A DNA stretch of 53,156 nt from a virus: positions 1-53,156 of IMG/VR virus record IMGVR_UViG_3300025789_000006, one strand, 5' to 3'. Positions within the stretch are counted from its first letter, which is position 1. Each line of letters begins with the position of its first letter. The notes beneath the pieces were generated by a model that was given only the letters and a program-made list of their open reading frames with translations, was not told the DNA's origin and did no database searches. Position numbers and translations under genes: made by a program. Of the stretch, positions 8,484 to 16,521 are shown in pieces.

Positions 8484-8870
8484 TTATTCGCTCGTCGGTG
8501 TAGATGGGTTTGGAGTAATGATGTCGTTGTTGCCCGTCTGTGTTGGTGTTTGTGTGTTGCCTTCAGTACTGATGTACCACTCGCTTGGATCGCCGCCCGG
8601 AATCTCTGTTCCAGTTGGCGTCAACACCAAACCTTCATCATCTGCCGCAACGCTGACATCGGGGCGAGGGAACTGCAAAGTAATCCGTTCAGTCTTGCGC
8701 GCAGGCAAACGATACGGGTCTTTCTCATCTGCGCAACCACGCTGACACACTTTCAGACCCGGAAAGTTTGGGTCAGGCATGGCTTCAATAATAGGACGCT
8801 TCATCTTGCATCTGTCGCAGATGAAGATCGCTATTACTGCATTGCCGGTGGTGTCGAGGAAGCGTGGCAT
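8484..8870 (-). CDS. Hypothetical protein with a four-Cys zinc-ribbon-like site
   Basis: A 128-residue protein. Residues 15-47 hold CDRC and CQRGC about 20 residues apart, consistent with a small zinc site. It is followed by RKTERITLQFPRP and a Thr/Pro/Asn-rich tail. It lies between the adaptor-like protein and the fibres, so a virion or fibre-attachment role is likely by position. I do not recognise the family with confidence. Confidence 0.55.
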   Translation of the reverse strand: MPRFLDTTGNAVIAIFICDRCKMKRPIIEAMPDPNFPGLKVCQRGCADEKDPYRLPARKTERITLQFPRPDVSVAADDEGLVLTPTGTEIPGGDPSEWYISTEGNTQTPTQTGNNDIITPNPSTPTSE

Positions 8871-8872
8871 GC

Positions 8873-9946
8873 TTACCTCGTGTAGACAGAAATATTCGGG
8901 GCGAAGTAGATCGGCGACTTATCGCGCTCTTCGTTCTCAGCCATGATGAAGTACTTCTCGGCTTGGCCTTCCAAGTAAGTGATGCGTCCTTGCTCGACAC
9001 CGGGCAGGATCATGCTCATCTGGTGGGCCAAGATGAATTGAATGGCCTGATTCCAACGCTGAGGAATCTCAAGCTGTCCATTCAGGTCGCCAACATCGTC
9101 AATCTGACGCGAGTACCACACAGTCATCTGCACAAATGGGTCAGATGGTGTGGGCCACAGCGTGATCTTTGCTTGAGGCAATTGACGATTGAACCAGAAC
9201 TGATACGGCTGATTGGCTGTGAAGTTCTTGTTGGGCAAATTCGTGTAGTCGTCGCGGTTCAAGCGCGCCATGGTGATCTCAGTCGAGTTGCAACCGAGAT
9301 ACCACTCATCCAAGGCCAAAGTTGTGCCACCAAACGCTTGGATGCGATAGTAGGCCACATTGGCGCCGGGATCGATGTCTTGATAAATCCACTGCCCGTT
9401 GGTCACGGTCACATTGGTGCCGGTGTACAGGGTCGTCCAGTTGGTTCCGTCGCTTGAACACTGCAGGTAGTAGTTCCATACCGCACTGCCATTGTTGGCA
9501 ATGTATGGCATGAAGCCAATTGACCCAATGTATTGGGTGTTCGACGCGCCGTAGTTGACCGTGAAGTTGCCGTTGGGCGATGTTTGTTGGCAGTAAGTGT
9601 TGATGTTGCCATCAGCGATGTTGCCCACCACGCCGCCTGCGCTCGATGTATACGACCCCACAGGGCGCGTCATAGTGCGATACAGGGCGTTTAAGACATC
9701 AACCCCACCCAGAGGTAGCAAGTACTCGTATTGATTGGGCTGAAGGCCGTATACGGTCTTGTTGATTGCCCAATAGTTGATGCCTTGGTTGATGAGGTTG
9801 CTGAGGGCAAAGAAAAGCGCCTGTTTAGAGGCTTGGACTTGTTCAACGGTGAGCTCTTCCGCAAGCTTACCCGATAGACGGGCACCTTGGTCAATGAACT
9901 GCTGTACGGTGACTACAGTTTGTCCGACAGTACCGCTGTAAGCCAT
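8873..9946 (-). CDS. Adaptor/tail-type protein with inserted F5/8C-like domain
   Basis: A 357-residue protein. The N terminus (residues 1-85) is helical and adaptor-like (VTVQQFIDQGARLSGKLAEE...YLLPLGGVDVLNALYRT), and the C terminus (residues 225-357) looks like the beta/helix part of podoviral adaptor or tail proteins (FWFNRQLPQAKITLWPTP, VWYSRQIDDVG). Between them, residues about 108-218 form a discoidin (F5/8 type C)-like module: IADGNINTYCQ, SSDGTNWTTLYTG, VAYYRIQAFGG. Such modules bind sugars or surfaces. The insertion interrupts the adaptor-like fold rather than being appended. Ribosome site AGGGTGG. Confidence 0.62.
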   Translation of the reverse strand: MAYSGTVGQTVVTVQQFIDQGARLSGKLAEELTVEQVQASKQALFFALSNLINQGINYWAINKTVYGLQPNQYEYLLPLGGVDVLNALYRTMTRPVGSYTSSAGGVVGNIADGNINTYCQQTSPNGNFTVNYGASNTQYIGSIGFMPYIANNGSAVWNYYLQCSSDGTNWTTLYTGTNVTVTNGQWIYQDIDPGANVAYYRIQAFGGTTLALDEWYLGCNSTEITMARLNRDDYTNLPNKNFTANQPYQFWFNRQLPQAKITLWPTPSDPFVQMTVWYSRQIDDVGDLNGQLEIPQRWNQAIQFILAHQMSMILPGVEQGRITYLEGQAEKYFIMAENEERDKSPIYFAPNISVYTR

Positions 9947-9949
9947 AAA

Positions 9950-10186
9950 TTACCACCCTTTGTGCTTAGGATTTTTGTGTTCTGCGGTGCTGATCTTTCC
10001 ACCCTTGGCATAACGACCTTTCAACAAAGCATGAATTGCTTTTGCTTCAGATGCGCCGACTTTTGGTTTTGAGCGATTGATTTCTTTGTCAACTGCCTCC
10101 TTGTTGTAAGAAGGTGCAGGTGCATCAATCAGCTTTTGTCTTTCTTTGGGCGACATATTGATTTTTGCCCATGGGTTGTATTCCAT
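9950..10186 (-). CDS. Small hypothetical protein, Lys/Gly-rich
   Basis: A 78-residue basic protein beginning MEYNPWAKINMSPKERQKL and ending YAKGGKISTAEHKNPKHKGW. The start at 10186 follows AAAGGAG. The KGGK and KHKG motifs resemble the C-terminal style of several neighbouring proteins (10198-10716, 11550-13355), suggesting a set of basic, Gly-rich virion-associated proteins. Function unknown. Confidence 0.55.
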   Translation of the reverse strand: MEYNPWAKINMSPKERQKLIDAPAPSYNKEAVDKEINRSKPKVGASEAKAIHALLKGRYAKGGKISTAEHKNPKHKGW

Positions 10187-10197
10187 AATTTTCTCCT

Positions 10198-10716
10198 TTA
10201 CCAACCGGGGCATTTCCAACGCTTGAGTGATGCTTTTGCCCGTTCAGCATCGCCTTTTGAATGTTCAACCACTCCCGACATTCTCGCGCAAAAACTGTCT
10301 TTACGCGAGCCGCCTTTGGGCTGTGGAGCTTTAAGGTGAGAACCCGTTTCGCGGTTGTACTTGGCGCGACCTTTTTCAGTCAATCCTGCGCCTTTTGATA
10401 CCGGCAATTTTTCTTTGCGACCAACAGAAAGAGAAGGGCCACCTTCTTTTTTCTTTACTGTCTTAGCAGACTGCTTGAAAGCATCTGCAGTGGGTGCTCC
10501 TTTGCTACCGGGCTTGCGCATCTTCTCGCCAGACCCATGGGCTATCCGCTCCTGTTTAGCATGGATGTTGGCATACAAACCGCCCTTAGCGAACTTCTTG
10601 CCTTCATCAGCCTTCACAAATTCTTTGCCAACTTTTTGAGGCACACCACCTACACCACCTTTGGTGTGAGCGGCGGCTTCCATCAGTCGGTGTTGTGCAG
10701 GTGATTTGCTAGGCAT
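10198..10716 (-). CDS. Basic protein with DUF6321-like C-terminal domain
   Basis: A 172-residue protein. Residues 1-110 are Lys/Gly/Ala-rich (MPSKSPAQHRLMEAAAHTKGG, KKFAKGGLYANIHAKQERIAHGSGEKMRKPG). The C-terminal 60 residues carry LTEKGRAKYNRETGSHLKAP, KDSFCARMSG and a final RWKCPGW, which I recognise as the DUF6321 pattern found in phages, function unknown. The start MPSKSP at 10716 was chosen because residues encoded further upstream look like read-through of the preceding gene. Two adjacent small genes share the KGG style. Confidence 0.7.
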   Translation of the reverse strand: MPSKSPAQHRLMEAAAHTKGGVGGVPQKVGKEFVKADEGKKFAKGGLYANIHAKQERIAHGSGEKMRKPGSKGAPTADAFKQSAKTVKKKEGGPSLSVGRKEKLPVSKGAGLTEKGRAKYNRETGSHLKAPQPKGGSRKDSFCARMSGVVEHSKGDAERAKASLKRWKCPGW

Positions 10717-10718
10717 GA

Positions 10719-11498
10719 TCAGGTACCTACGCCAGTTGTTGTGTTGGCATTCTGAATCAACTTGCCAGTCACAATAATGCCTGCCGCAATAGTTCCAGAG
10801 CTTGCCGACAACTGCCACTGAATATCAGTTTTCTGAGCATAACCAAATGGATCAGCCACGCGACTTGCCGTGTAGATAGACACAAAAGGCTGTTGCAACA
10901 CATTACGAGCCACGCCAGACACATTGTCTGCGGCTTGAACCTTATAGGTCACAGTCACAGTACCGGTGTAAGGGTTTGATGTGTTGGCTTCCACCCAATC
11001 CAAGAAGAAGGTGTAGCCTGCAGGCACAGTGTAAACAGTACTTTGTGAACGACCAATGCCGGGGTTAATCTGAGCCAAAGTATTGGTACTTTGTTTCAGC
11101 GTAATTGTGCCCACATTGGTTGTTTGACTGCTTCCTGCGGATGCCAAAGTCAAATTATTGATGCGGAAATAGCTGTTGACAGTCGTCACAGCAGTTGTAC
11201 CGTTCAAAAACAGGGTTTCCGAAATCGGATTGAAGTTAGCGTCAAGACCGCTGATCAAAACCGATGCCGAAGTGTTGTCTGATGCAGAGCTACTCACCAT
11301 TGTCAGCGTCGATGCTGAAGTTGGGTATGTGTAAGTGCTTGCGTTTTCCCAAACTGGGATAGATGTTGTGCCAACAGATGCTTGATAGCCAAAAATGCTG
11401 ACGGTGCTATGACCCAAAATTTGACCACGGGCTACTTGCAGATCAAATGGTTCAGTTTGACCACCACGGGTGATCGATGAAACGATTCCATTACTCAT
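10719..11498 (-). CDS. Putative virion structural protein, beta-rich
   Basis: A 259-residue protein, Thr/Ser/Ala-rich and predicted mostly beta. It starts MSNGIVSSITRGGQTEPFDLQVARGQILGHS, a beginning I associate with structural proteins encoded near the capsid gene in aquatic phages. The later part (TVYTVPAGYTFFLDWVEANTS, VTYKVQAADN) looks like a surface jelly-roll or collar protein. It lies after the terminator-like hairpin at 11518-11535. Exact role unknown; decoration or tail collar are the main options. Confidence 0.6.
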   Translation of the reverse strand: MSNGIVSSITRGGQTEPFDLQVARGQILGHSTVSIFGYQASVGTTSIPVWENASTYTYPTSASTLTMVSSSASDNTSASVLISGLDANFNPISETLFLNGTTAVTTVNSYFRINNLTLASAGSSQTTNVGTITLKQSTNTLAQINPGIGRSQSTVYTVPAGYTFFLDWVEANTSNPYTGTVTVTYKVQAADNVSGVARNVLQQPFVSIYTASRVADPFGYAQKTDIQWQLSASSGTIAAGIIVTGKLIQNANTTTGVGT

Positions 11499-11517
11499 AA
11501 TATGTCCTTTTAAAAGT

Positions 11518-11535
11518 GAGGGGCCGAAGCCCCTC
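11518..11535 (-). terminator. UUCG-loop hairpin, probable partial terminator
   Basis: On the minus strand GAGGGGC-TTCG-GCCCCTC, a seven-pair stem closed by a stable UUCG tetraloop, then ACTTTT. It sits between the His-rich protein gene and the 10719-11498 gene. The U-tract is short, so some read-through to the downstream tail genes is expected. Confidence 0.65.
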
Positions 11536-11549
11536 GCTTACTTCACACA

Positions 11550-13355
11550 TTAGCCTCTGCGCTTTTTCACAGGAGACATGGTCACAGATGTGATTGTCTT
11601 CGTGACGCTACCTTTTGGCGGCTTGCCTTCCAGAGGGCCCATCATTTTTGGCATATCGGACATGATTTTCTTGCCCAATCCACCCAACAATGCGGCTTTT
11701 CCACCTTTGGCATAGCCCTTGTGAACTTGGCTCATGGCTGTATCGTGGGCATCTTCAGCATCATCGGTGTGATAGTCGCCTTCCGTGAGGTGTTTGCCCT
11801 CAGGGTTAAAGAATTTCACGCGATGCTCGCCCCAGTCACGATCCTTGTACACCTTGGCTACATGGCCCTTAGGGCCGGTGTGGGTCTTAATCAAACGCAG
11901 ATTAGGTTTTTCTTGACCCCCATCTGCGTGGTGATGGACTTCGCCGCCCTTCTTAAAGGTTCCAGATTGCAAGCTGTTTGCCACAGGTTGGCTAACGAAA
12001 TGCTTGGGCATAGCCACAGGCTTGCCCATAGCATTCACATTACCCCCTGTGGCGTAGGCTTTTTTTGAGGCATGCCCTCCATGCTTATAGCCACCACCAT
12101 TAGCAAGCTTTACATCACCAGTTTTGGTGTTGGTTTTGCCTTTTGGAGTGGTGTCAGCAGGACGGTTTTCCCAATTGCCGCCTTCAACGGTGTCGCGTGT
12201 CTCGTACTTGTCGATTGCGCCGCCGTCAGCTTTGTGGTGCATCTTGTGATGAGCTTTGCCACCATGCTTGAAGCCACCTGCATTGCTCATGCGAACGCCG
12301 CCAGTGGCTTTGGAGCCGCTGAACTTGTCTGCAGTGTGCATGTCGGTGTCTTCGTAGTAGTGCTCATTGCCTTCAATGGTGCCACCCAAGCTGATCTTGC
12401 CGGAGTTCATGCTCTTCTTGGAGTCACTAGGGATAGTGTTTCCAGTAGAACCGCCTTCAGCAAAATGATGCTTTTTGTGAGCGTGACCGCCATGCTTATA
12501 GCCTGCGGCCTTACCCAACTTGACATCACCAGTCTTGCCACTGGTGTGATCGTGGTGCTCACCGTCGTGGATGTTGTTGACAAAGCGTTTTGCGTTGCCT
12601 TCAATGGTGGTTTTGGTTTCGTCGCGATCAATTTCGCCACCAGATGCATAGCTACCGCCCATGCACATCTTTTTGTGGTGAGCAAGCATGCGCTTGGCGT
12701 GAGCAGAACCGCCATCAGCCTTGCACATCTTTTCATAGTGCTTGCACATGGCTTTGTGGTGCTCATGAGAGCCCTCAGGATGACCAGAAGTCTTATGAAC
12801 TTTGCCACCGTGAGCGTGGTGAGCCATGCCACCATGCTTTTTGTGGTGAGCATGTGCCATGTCCAAAGCTTCGTGGTGGTGAAGTTCTTTTTCGAGCTTC
12901 TCGATCATCTTATGATCTGCAGAACCGCCCTTCTTCATGCCGCCAAGAGCTTTCTTGACCATCATGGCGCGAGCCATGCGTTGCTGAGGAGTCATTTGAC
13001 CCAAAGCCGCTTGACCCATAGGCTTCATGCCACCTGCAGGAGCACCCATTGCGCCGGGCATAGCACCGGGCATAGCGCCTCCCAAAGCCTTGTGAGCAAC
13101 TTTGCCACCCTTCTTGTACATCTGGGGGTTCATTGCCTTCACACGAGCCATCATGGAAGGCTTCTTGGGGGCCTTACCGGCCTCAGAAGCAAAAGCCTGA
13201 TGCATACCACCCATGGCATGGTGTTGCATAGCCTTGTGACCATGCTCAGAATGCTCTTTGTGGTGCTTGGCTTTGACTTTGCCACCTTTTTTGAGCTTCA
13301 AGGACACTGAAGGCTCATCGGTGTACATCTTCACCATTGGTTTGAATTCAGACAT
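11550..13355 (-). CDS. Histidine/lysine/glycine-rich repeat protein
   Basis: A 601-residue basic protein dominated by His, Lys and Gly. After MSEFKPMVKMYTDEPS comes a long run of HH, KHGG and HHK motifs (residues 25-300, for example AHHKKHGGMAHHAHGG). Three longer imperfect repeats of the form GDVKLxxxxGYKHGGHAxKKxxxxxGG lie near residues 285, 360 and 420, separated by TIEGN/TVEGG segments. Residues 500-560 are less biased (LIKTHTGPKGHVAKVYKDRDWGEHRVKFFNPEGKH) and could fold. The composition suggests metal binding or DNA neutralisation. It sits in the capsid gene cluster with a good AGGAGG ribosome site, so it is expected in virions. I know no named family. Confidence 0.75.
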   Translation of the reverse strand: MSEFKPMVKMYTDEPSVSLKLKKGGKVKAKHHKEHSEHGHKAMQHHAMGGMHQAFASEAGKAPKKPSMMARVKAMNPQMYKKGGKVAHKALGGAMPGAMPGAMGAPAGGMKPMGQAALGQMTPQQRMARAMMVKKALGGMKKGGSADHKMIEKLEKELHHHEALDMAHAHHKKHGGMAHHAHGGKVHKTSGHPEGSHEHHKAMCKHYEKMCKADGGSAHAKRMLAHHKKMCMGGSYASGGEIDRDETKTTIEGNAKRFVNNIHDGEHHDHTSGKTGDVKLGKAAGYKHGGHAHKKHHFAEGGSTGNTIPSDSKKSMNSGKISLGGTIEGNEHYYEDTDMHTADKFSGSKATGGVRMSNAGGFKHGGKAHHKMHHKADGGAIDKYETRDTVEGGNWENRPADTTPKGKTNTKTGDVKLANGGGYKHGGHASKKAYATGGNVNAMGKPVAMPKHFVSQPVANSLQSGTFKKGGEVHHHADGGQEKPNLRLIKTHTGPKGHVAKVYKDRDWGEHRVKFFNPEGKHLTEGDYHTDDAEDAHDTAMSQVHKGYAKGGKAALLGGLGKKIMSDMPKMMGPLEGKPPKGSVTKTITSVTMSPVKKRRG

Positions 13356-13367
13356 GACAGCCTCCTA

Positions 13368-14345
13368 TTAAGCTTGAGTCACGCCAAGAGCACCAGTGCG
13401 AGTTGCATTGGGGCCTGCGGCGATACCGGGCAGTGCGATGACAACCACCAAACGCTTGATGCCGTTGGTGGCGCTAGATGGGATGTAGGTGCCACGAACA
13501 TCACCGGTGATCGAAGTTGCAGGGTTGGTCATGTCAGCAACTGCAAGCGTACCTGCGTCGTTGGCAAGGGTATTGTTCCAACCTGCGCGAACAATGTAGC
13601 CTGCATCAAACACACGCAATGGCAAACCGAGTTTGTCGGTAGTACCAACAGTCACTGCGGCGCCAGAGCCACCACCTGCACCAACCACAGAAGCGATCTG
13701 ATAGAAAGCTTTGTTGCCGGGTGTAGTTGCGTTGGCAACTGTGGTGATTTGCTCAGTCATTGGTTGACCGTAGTAGTCATAGCCCGACACGGTGTAGGTG
13801 CGAGGTGTACCACCTGATGTCAAGAAGATGGAAACAGCGCGAGGCGTATCCAACTGAATGACAGTTGTACCGTCGGTGCGCACCACAGACTTGGCAGAAG
13901 TACCTGCAGTCAATGTCAATGCGCCTGCGGCGGCAGGAGTTTGCGAAGCGGCAATGTTTGCGGCTTGCAGAGTTTGAGGGATTACATCCCAGACATACTC
14001 ACGACCCAATGGGCCCACGCCAACTTCCATTGGAGATGGATCGCCAAGGCCAGAATTACCTGAGGCATAAATTGTGATTGAGCCAGTTGCAGACGAAGAT
14101 TGGCTCAAGGTATAAGTACCAGTGCCACCTGCGCCAGTCAAAAAGGCAGAAATGTAAGAATTGGCGGTGATACCAGTGCCGGAAACATATTGTCCCAGTA
14201 CCAAAGTGTCACCAGAGAGCATCGATGTCACAGTCATCGTGGTGCCAGTTACGGAACCAGTAATAACGGCTTCAGCGTTCGTGTTGTTTGTACCGATATA
14301 GCCTTGGGCAGTACCCAAGAACAAGTCATCACTAAATTGAGGCAT
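13368..14345 (-). CDS. Putative capsid-associated structural protein
   Basis: A 325-residue beta-rich protein directly downstream of the major capsid gene. Residues 27-93 form an inserted module ([15 protein letters not shown]...[12 protein letters not shown]...[17 protein letters not shown]) of a type that recurs in many unrelated phage structural proteins. The remainder ([43 protein letters not shown]) is typical of proteins encoded next to capsid genes and may form a decoration or collar layer. Strong AAGGAG site. Separated from the capsid gene by a strong terminator, so its message level may be set separately. Confidence 0.62.
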   Translation of the reverse strand: MPQFSDDLFLGTAQGYIGTNNTNAEAVITGSVTGTTMTVTSMLSGDTLVLGQYVSGTGITANSYISAFLTGAGGTGTYTLSQSSSATGSITIYASGNSGLGDPSPMEVGVGPLGREYVWDVIPQTLQAANIAASQTPAAAGALTLTAGTSAKSVVRTDGTTVIQLDTPRAVSIFLTSGGTPRTYTVSGYDYYGQPMTEQITTVANATTPGNKAFYQIASVVGAGGGSGAAVTVGTTDKLGLPLRVFDAGYIVRAGWNNTLANDAGTLAVADMTNPATSITGDVRGTYIPSSATNGIKRLVVVIALPGIAAGPNATRTGALGVTQA

Positions 14346-14386
14346 TTTTTTCTCCTTGTGGCTTGAACCACTCAGGTTTCAAAAAA

Positions 14387-14408
14387 GGGTGGGTTTTTAG
14401 GCCCACCC
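14387..14408 (-). terminator. Intrinsic terminator after the major capsid gene
   Basis: On the minus strand GGGTGGG, an 8-nt loop and CCCACCC form a perfect seven-pair stem followed by TTTTTT. It lies just after the stop of the major capsid gene. Late genes downstream lack an obvious new promoter, so partial read-through or antitermination must occur. Confidence 0.88.
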
Positions 14409-14416
14409 CACATTTT

Positions 14417-15331
14417 TTACATACCGGGCGTACCGTATGCACAGCGTGGGTCAGTAAAGCCCACAGCGTAGCGCTCAGTAGCCTTGTAACGCATAGTGTC
14501 AGTTTCGAAGTCGCCTTCCATGGTTTTCTCCAAACGACGACGCATCAAGAGCTTGAAGCCCTCAGGAGCGTCGGTTTGAACCCACCATGCAGTAGCGGAA
14601 GTCAAACGAGACAGAACAGCGGCACCTTCGTCAAGCAAACCGATAGATTTGATTGGGTTGATGTCGTTGTTTGCGTTACCAGTACGCAGAACAGATTTCA
14701 ACAACACTTCAGCTTGGAAGATATTGCCGGGAGCCACGATCAATTGACGGGGCACCAAGCGAATACGCTTGCCGTTGTTGTCCACTGCTTGACGGATTTG
14801 AATCAACATCTGTTCGAGAGATGTTTGAGACAACACGGCGGCAGTAGCCAATTGGTTGCTGAAGGTACCGTTGACGATTGGGTGTGCAGTGTTGATCAAA
14901 GACACACCGTCGCCGCCGGGATAGGCGCTGTTGAAGGCCGTATTGAGAATGTTCGCAGACAACAATTCTTTGGTTTCCACCAAGGATTGTGCCAAGTGAC
15001 GAGCATAAACTTGACCGATACGGATGTGGTCGCCGTCTTCAACGAGAACCTTGGTCAAAGCGAAGGCCAAGCCATACACTTTGTAGAGGTAACGCTGTAA
15101 GAACAACACGCCACCTTGCTGATAGGTCACTGGAGTACCGTCAGGCAATTGTGGAGCGGCGCCGAATCCATACAGGACAGGCTCTTCGTGGTAGTTACGA
15201 GGAATACCATCTTCCTCACGGAAAACGCGTGACCATTCGTCAGCGCGTTGATCATAGACTCCGTCGAAACATTCGTTGAGAATTGGTTCAACAATCGAAC
15301 GGAAATCCGTACTTCGCATTGGTGCGGCCAT
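14417..15331 (-). CDS. Major capsid protein
   Basis: A 304-residue capsid protein that builds the icosahedral head. It begins MAAPMRSTDFRSIVEPILNE and carries hallmarks I recognise from capsid proteins of aquatic podovirus-like phages: EEPVLYGFG, FLQRYLYKVYGLAFALTKVLVEDGD (a spine-helix-like region), NTAHPIVNGTFSN, and the C-terminal MEGDFETDTMRYKATERYAVGFTDPRCAYG. An HK97-type fold is expected. It lies between the decoration protein and a terminator, downstream of scaffold and portal, with an AAAAGGAG ribosome site. Length is normal for this group. Confidence 0.9.
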   Translation of the reverse strand: MAAPMRSTDFRSIVEPILNECFDGVYDQRADEWSRVFREEDGIPRNYHEEPVLYGFGAAPQLPDGTPVTYQQGGVLFLQRYLYKVYGLAFALTKVLVEDGDHIRIGQVYARHLAQSLVETKELLSANILNTAFNSAYPGGDGVSLINTAHPIVNGTFSNQLATAAVLSQTSLEQMLIQIRQAVDNNGKRIRLVPRQLIVAPGNIFQAEVLLKSVLRTGNANNDINPIKSIGLLDEGAAVLSRLTSATAWWVQTDAPEGFKLLMRRRLEKTMEGDFETDTMRYKATERYAVGFTDPRCAYGTPGM

Positions 15332-15344
15332 GATTTAGCTCCTT

Positions 15345-15944
15345 TTAAGCAATAGCAGTTACAGCACCGAAGAACTGTGACTGTGCGTTAACGACACGAA
15401 CGATGGTGTAGGCATCGCCCCACGCATTGTCCACATAGGGGGCCAAATCAACGACACGCATTTGACCTTGGACGGTATTACCGGCGGCAGTAGCAGAGCC
15501 CAAAGTGGCTTGCGACAGACCTGTGGTAGTAGAGCCTGCGGTCACATTGGTGAAGTTGTACTCGTTACCGATGGTAGTCTGAGCCATTGAGCCGTCAGCT
15601 TGGATTTCGTACACGATGTTTTGGTCGTTGTAGAAATAAGCAACGCAGGAACCGGTGGTGTACGCGGTGCTTGCAGGCCAATAGTTAGAGATACGACGGC
15701 GACCAGTTGTATCAGTCCACTCAACGCCTGCAAAGGCGCCAGACCAAGCCACGGCAGAGCCGGAAGCAGGGTTGGTTGTCAAGGGGATGATGACACCGGC
15801 TGATGCTGAATAAGCAACAGGTTGGCCTTTCAAAATGTTGTTTGAATAGCCAGAGGTAATTCCATTAGCAAGCGCTTGGGCGCGATCCAGACCAGAAGGG
15901 TGGAACGCAGGGCGCAAACCAAATGGAGCTGATGTACTAGACAT
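15345..15944 (-). CDS. Putative capsid decoration/stabilisation protein
   Basis: A 199-residue protein immediately upstream of the capsid gene. It begins MSSTSAPFGLRPAFHPSG, an opening I know from proteins encoded next to phage capsid genes. It has beta-rich Gly/Thr/Ala content with motifs ILKGQPVAYSASAGVIIPL, GAFAGVEWTDTTGRR and a C-terminal DAYTIVRVVNAQSQFFG. Position and composition fit a head decoration protein that stabilises the expanded shell. Ribosome site TAGGAG. Confidence 0.7.
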   Translation of the reverse strand: MSSTSAPFGLRPAFHPSGLDRAQALANGITSGYSNNILKGQPVAYSASAGVIIPLTTNPASGSAVAWSGAFAGVEWTDTTGRRRISNYWPASTAYTTGSCVAYFYNDQNIVYEIQADGSMAQTTIGNEYNFTNVTAGSTTTGLSQATLGSATAAGNTVQGQMRVVDLAPYVDNAWGDAYTIVRVVNAQSQFFGAVTAIA

Positions 15945-15961
15945 ATGTTTCTCCTAAGAAG

Positions 15962-16504
15962 TTAACCCGAAAAGACGGGCATTTTGTTTGGTTGCTGATC
16001 AAAAGAGCCCATACCTTCGCCTTCAACTTGTACCAATGGACGACCTGAGCTGTCACGCCCCTGCAGGCTTTCCATTTGAATCTTGACTTTCTCTGCTTCT
16101 TCACGAGGTTTGTCGTGATGCATGAGGGTCATGACCTCTTGGAAGAGCTCCATAGGAAGCTTGAACAGCAACATTTCGTTGCATGATATGTAGCCAACAT
16201 GCTCACCTGACTTCACTCGATAATCTTCATAACCGGGCAACTCTTCCGACTTAACGGGTACATAGCCGAGGCGAATTCGCTTATCAATGCTGTCATAGCT
16301 GTTGGTTGTTGAAAGCCAGCAAAGGTGCCACCCGTCCATTTCGGGTAACTTAGGCAATGCTGATTGCGTCCACTCCTCACTCCACATCTTTCGGCGTTCC
16401 TGTGTCGAAGCGAACTTTTCTTGAGGCGCTACGCGTCCTGCTTCCCCGTTTTCACGGTCTTGGCGTCCGTTAGCGTTCAAAGATTTTTTGAGTCTAGATT
16501 CCAT
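15962..16504 (-). CDS. Hypothetical head-cluster protein
   Basis: A 180-residue protein with a basic N terminus (KKSLNANGRQDRENG) and a more ordered centre (MWSEEWTQSALPKLPEMDGWHLCWLSTTNSYDSIDKRIRLGYVPVK) rich in Trp and Tyr. The C-terminal part has an amphipathic helix (REEAEKVKIQMESLQG). Proteins with this pattern occur between scaffold and capsid genes in related phages, but I know no assigned function. It could be a scaffold accessory or minor head protein. AGGGGA ribosome site. Confidence 0.6.
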   Translation of the reverse strand: MESRLKKSLNANGRQDRENGEAGRVAPQEKFASTQERRKMWSEEWTQSALPKLPEMDGWHLCWLSTTNSYDSIDKRIRLGYVPVKSEELPGYEDYRVKSGEHVGYISCNEMLLFKLPMELFQEVMTLMHHDKPREEAEKVKIQMESLQGRDSSGRPLVQVEGEGMGSFDQQPNKMPVFSG

Positions 16505-16521
16505 AATGTTTTCCCCTTAGA

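Noticed and set aside
12072-13310. Long plus-strand reading frame of 412 codons
   Set aside because: It is antisense to the His/Lys/Gly-repeat gene; biased codons on the real strand leave the opposite frame open. No ribosome site or recognisable domain.
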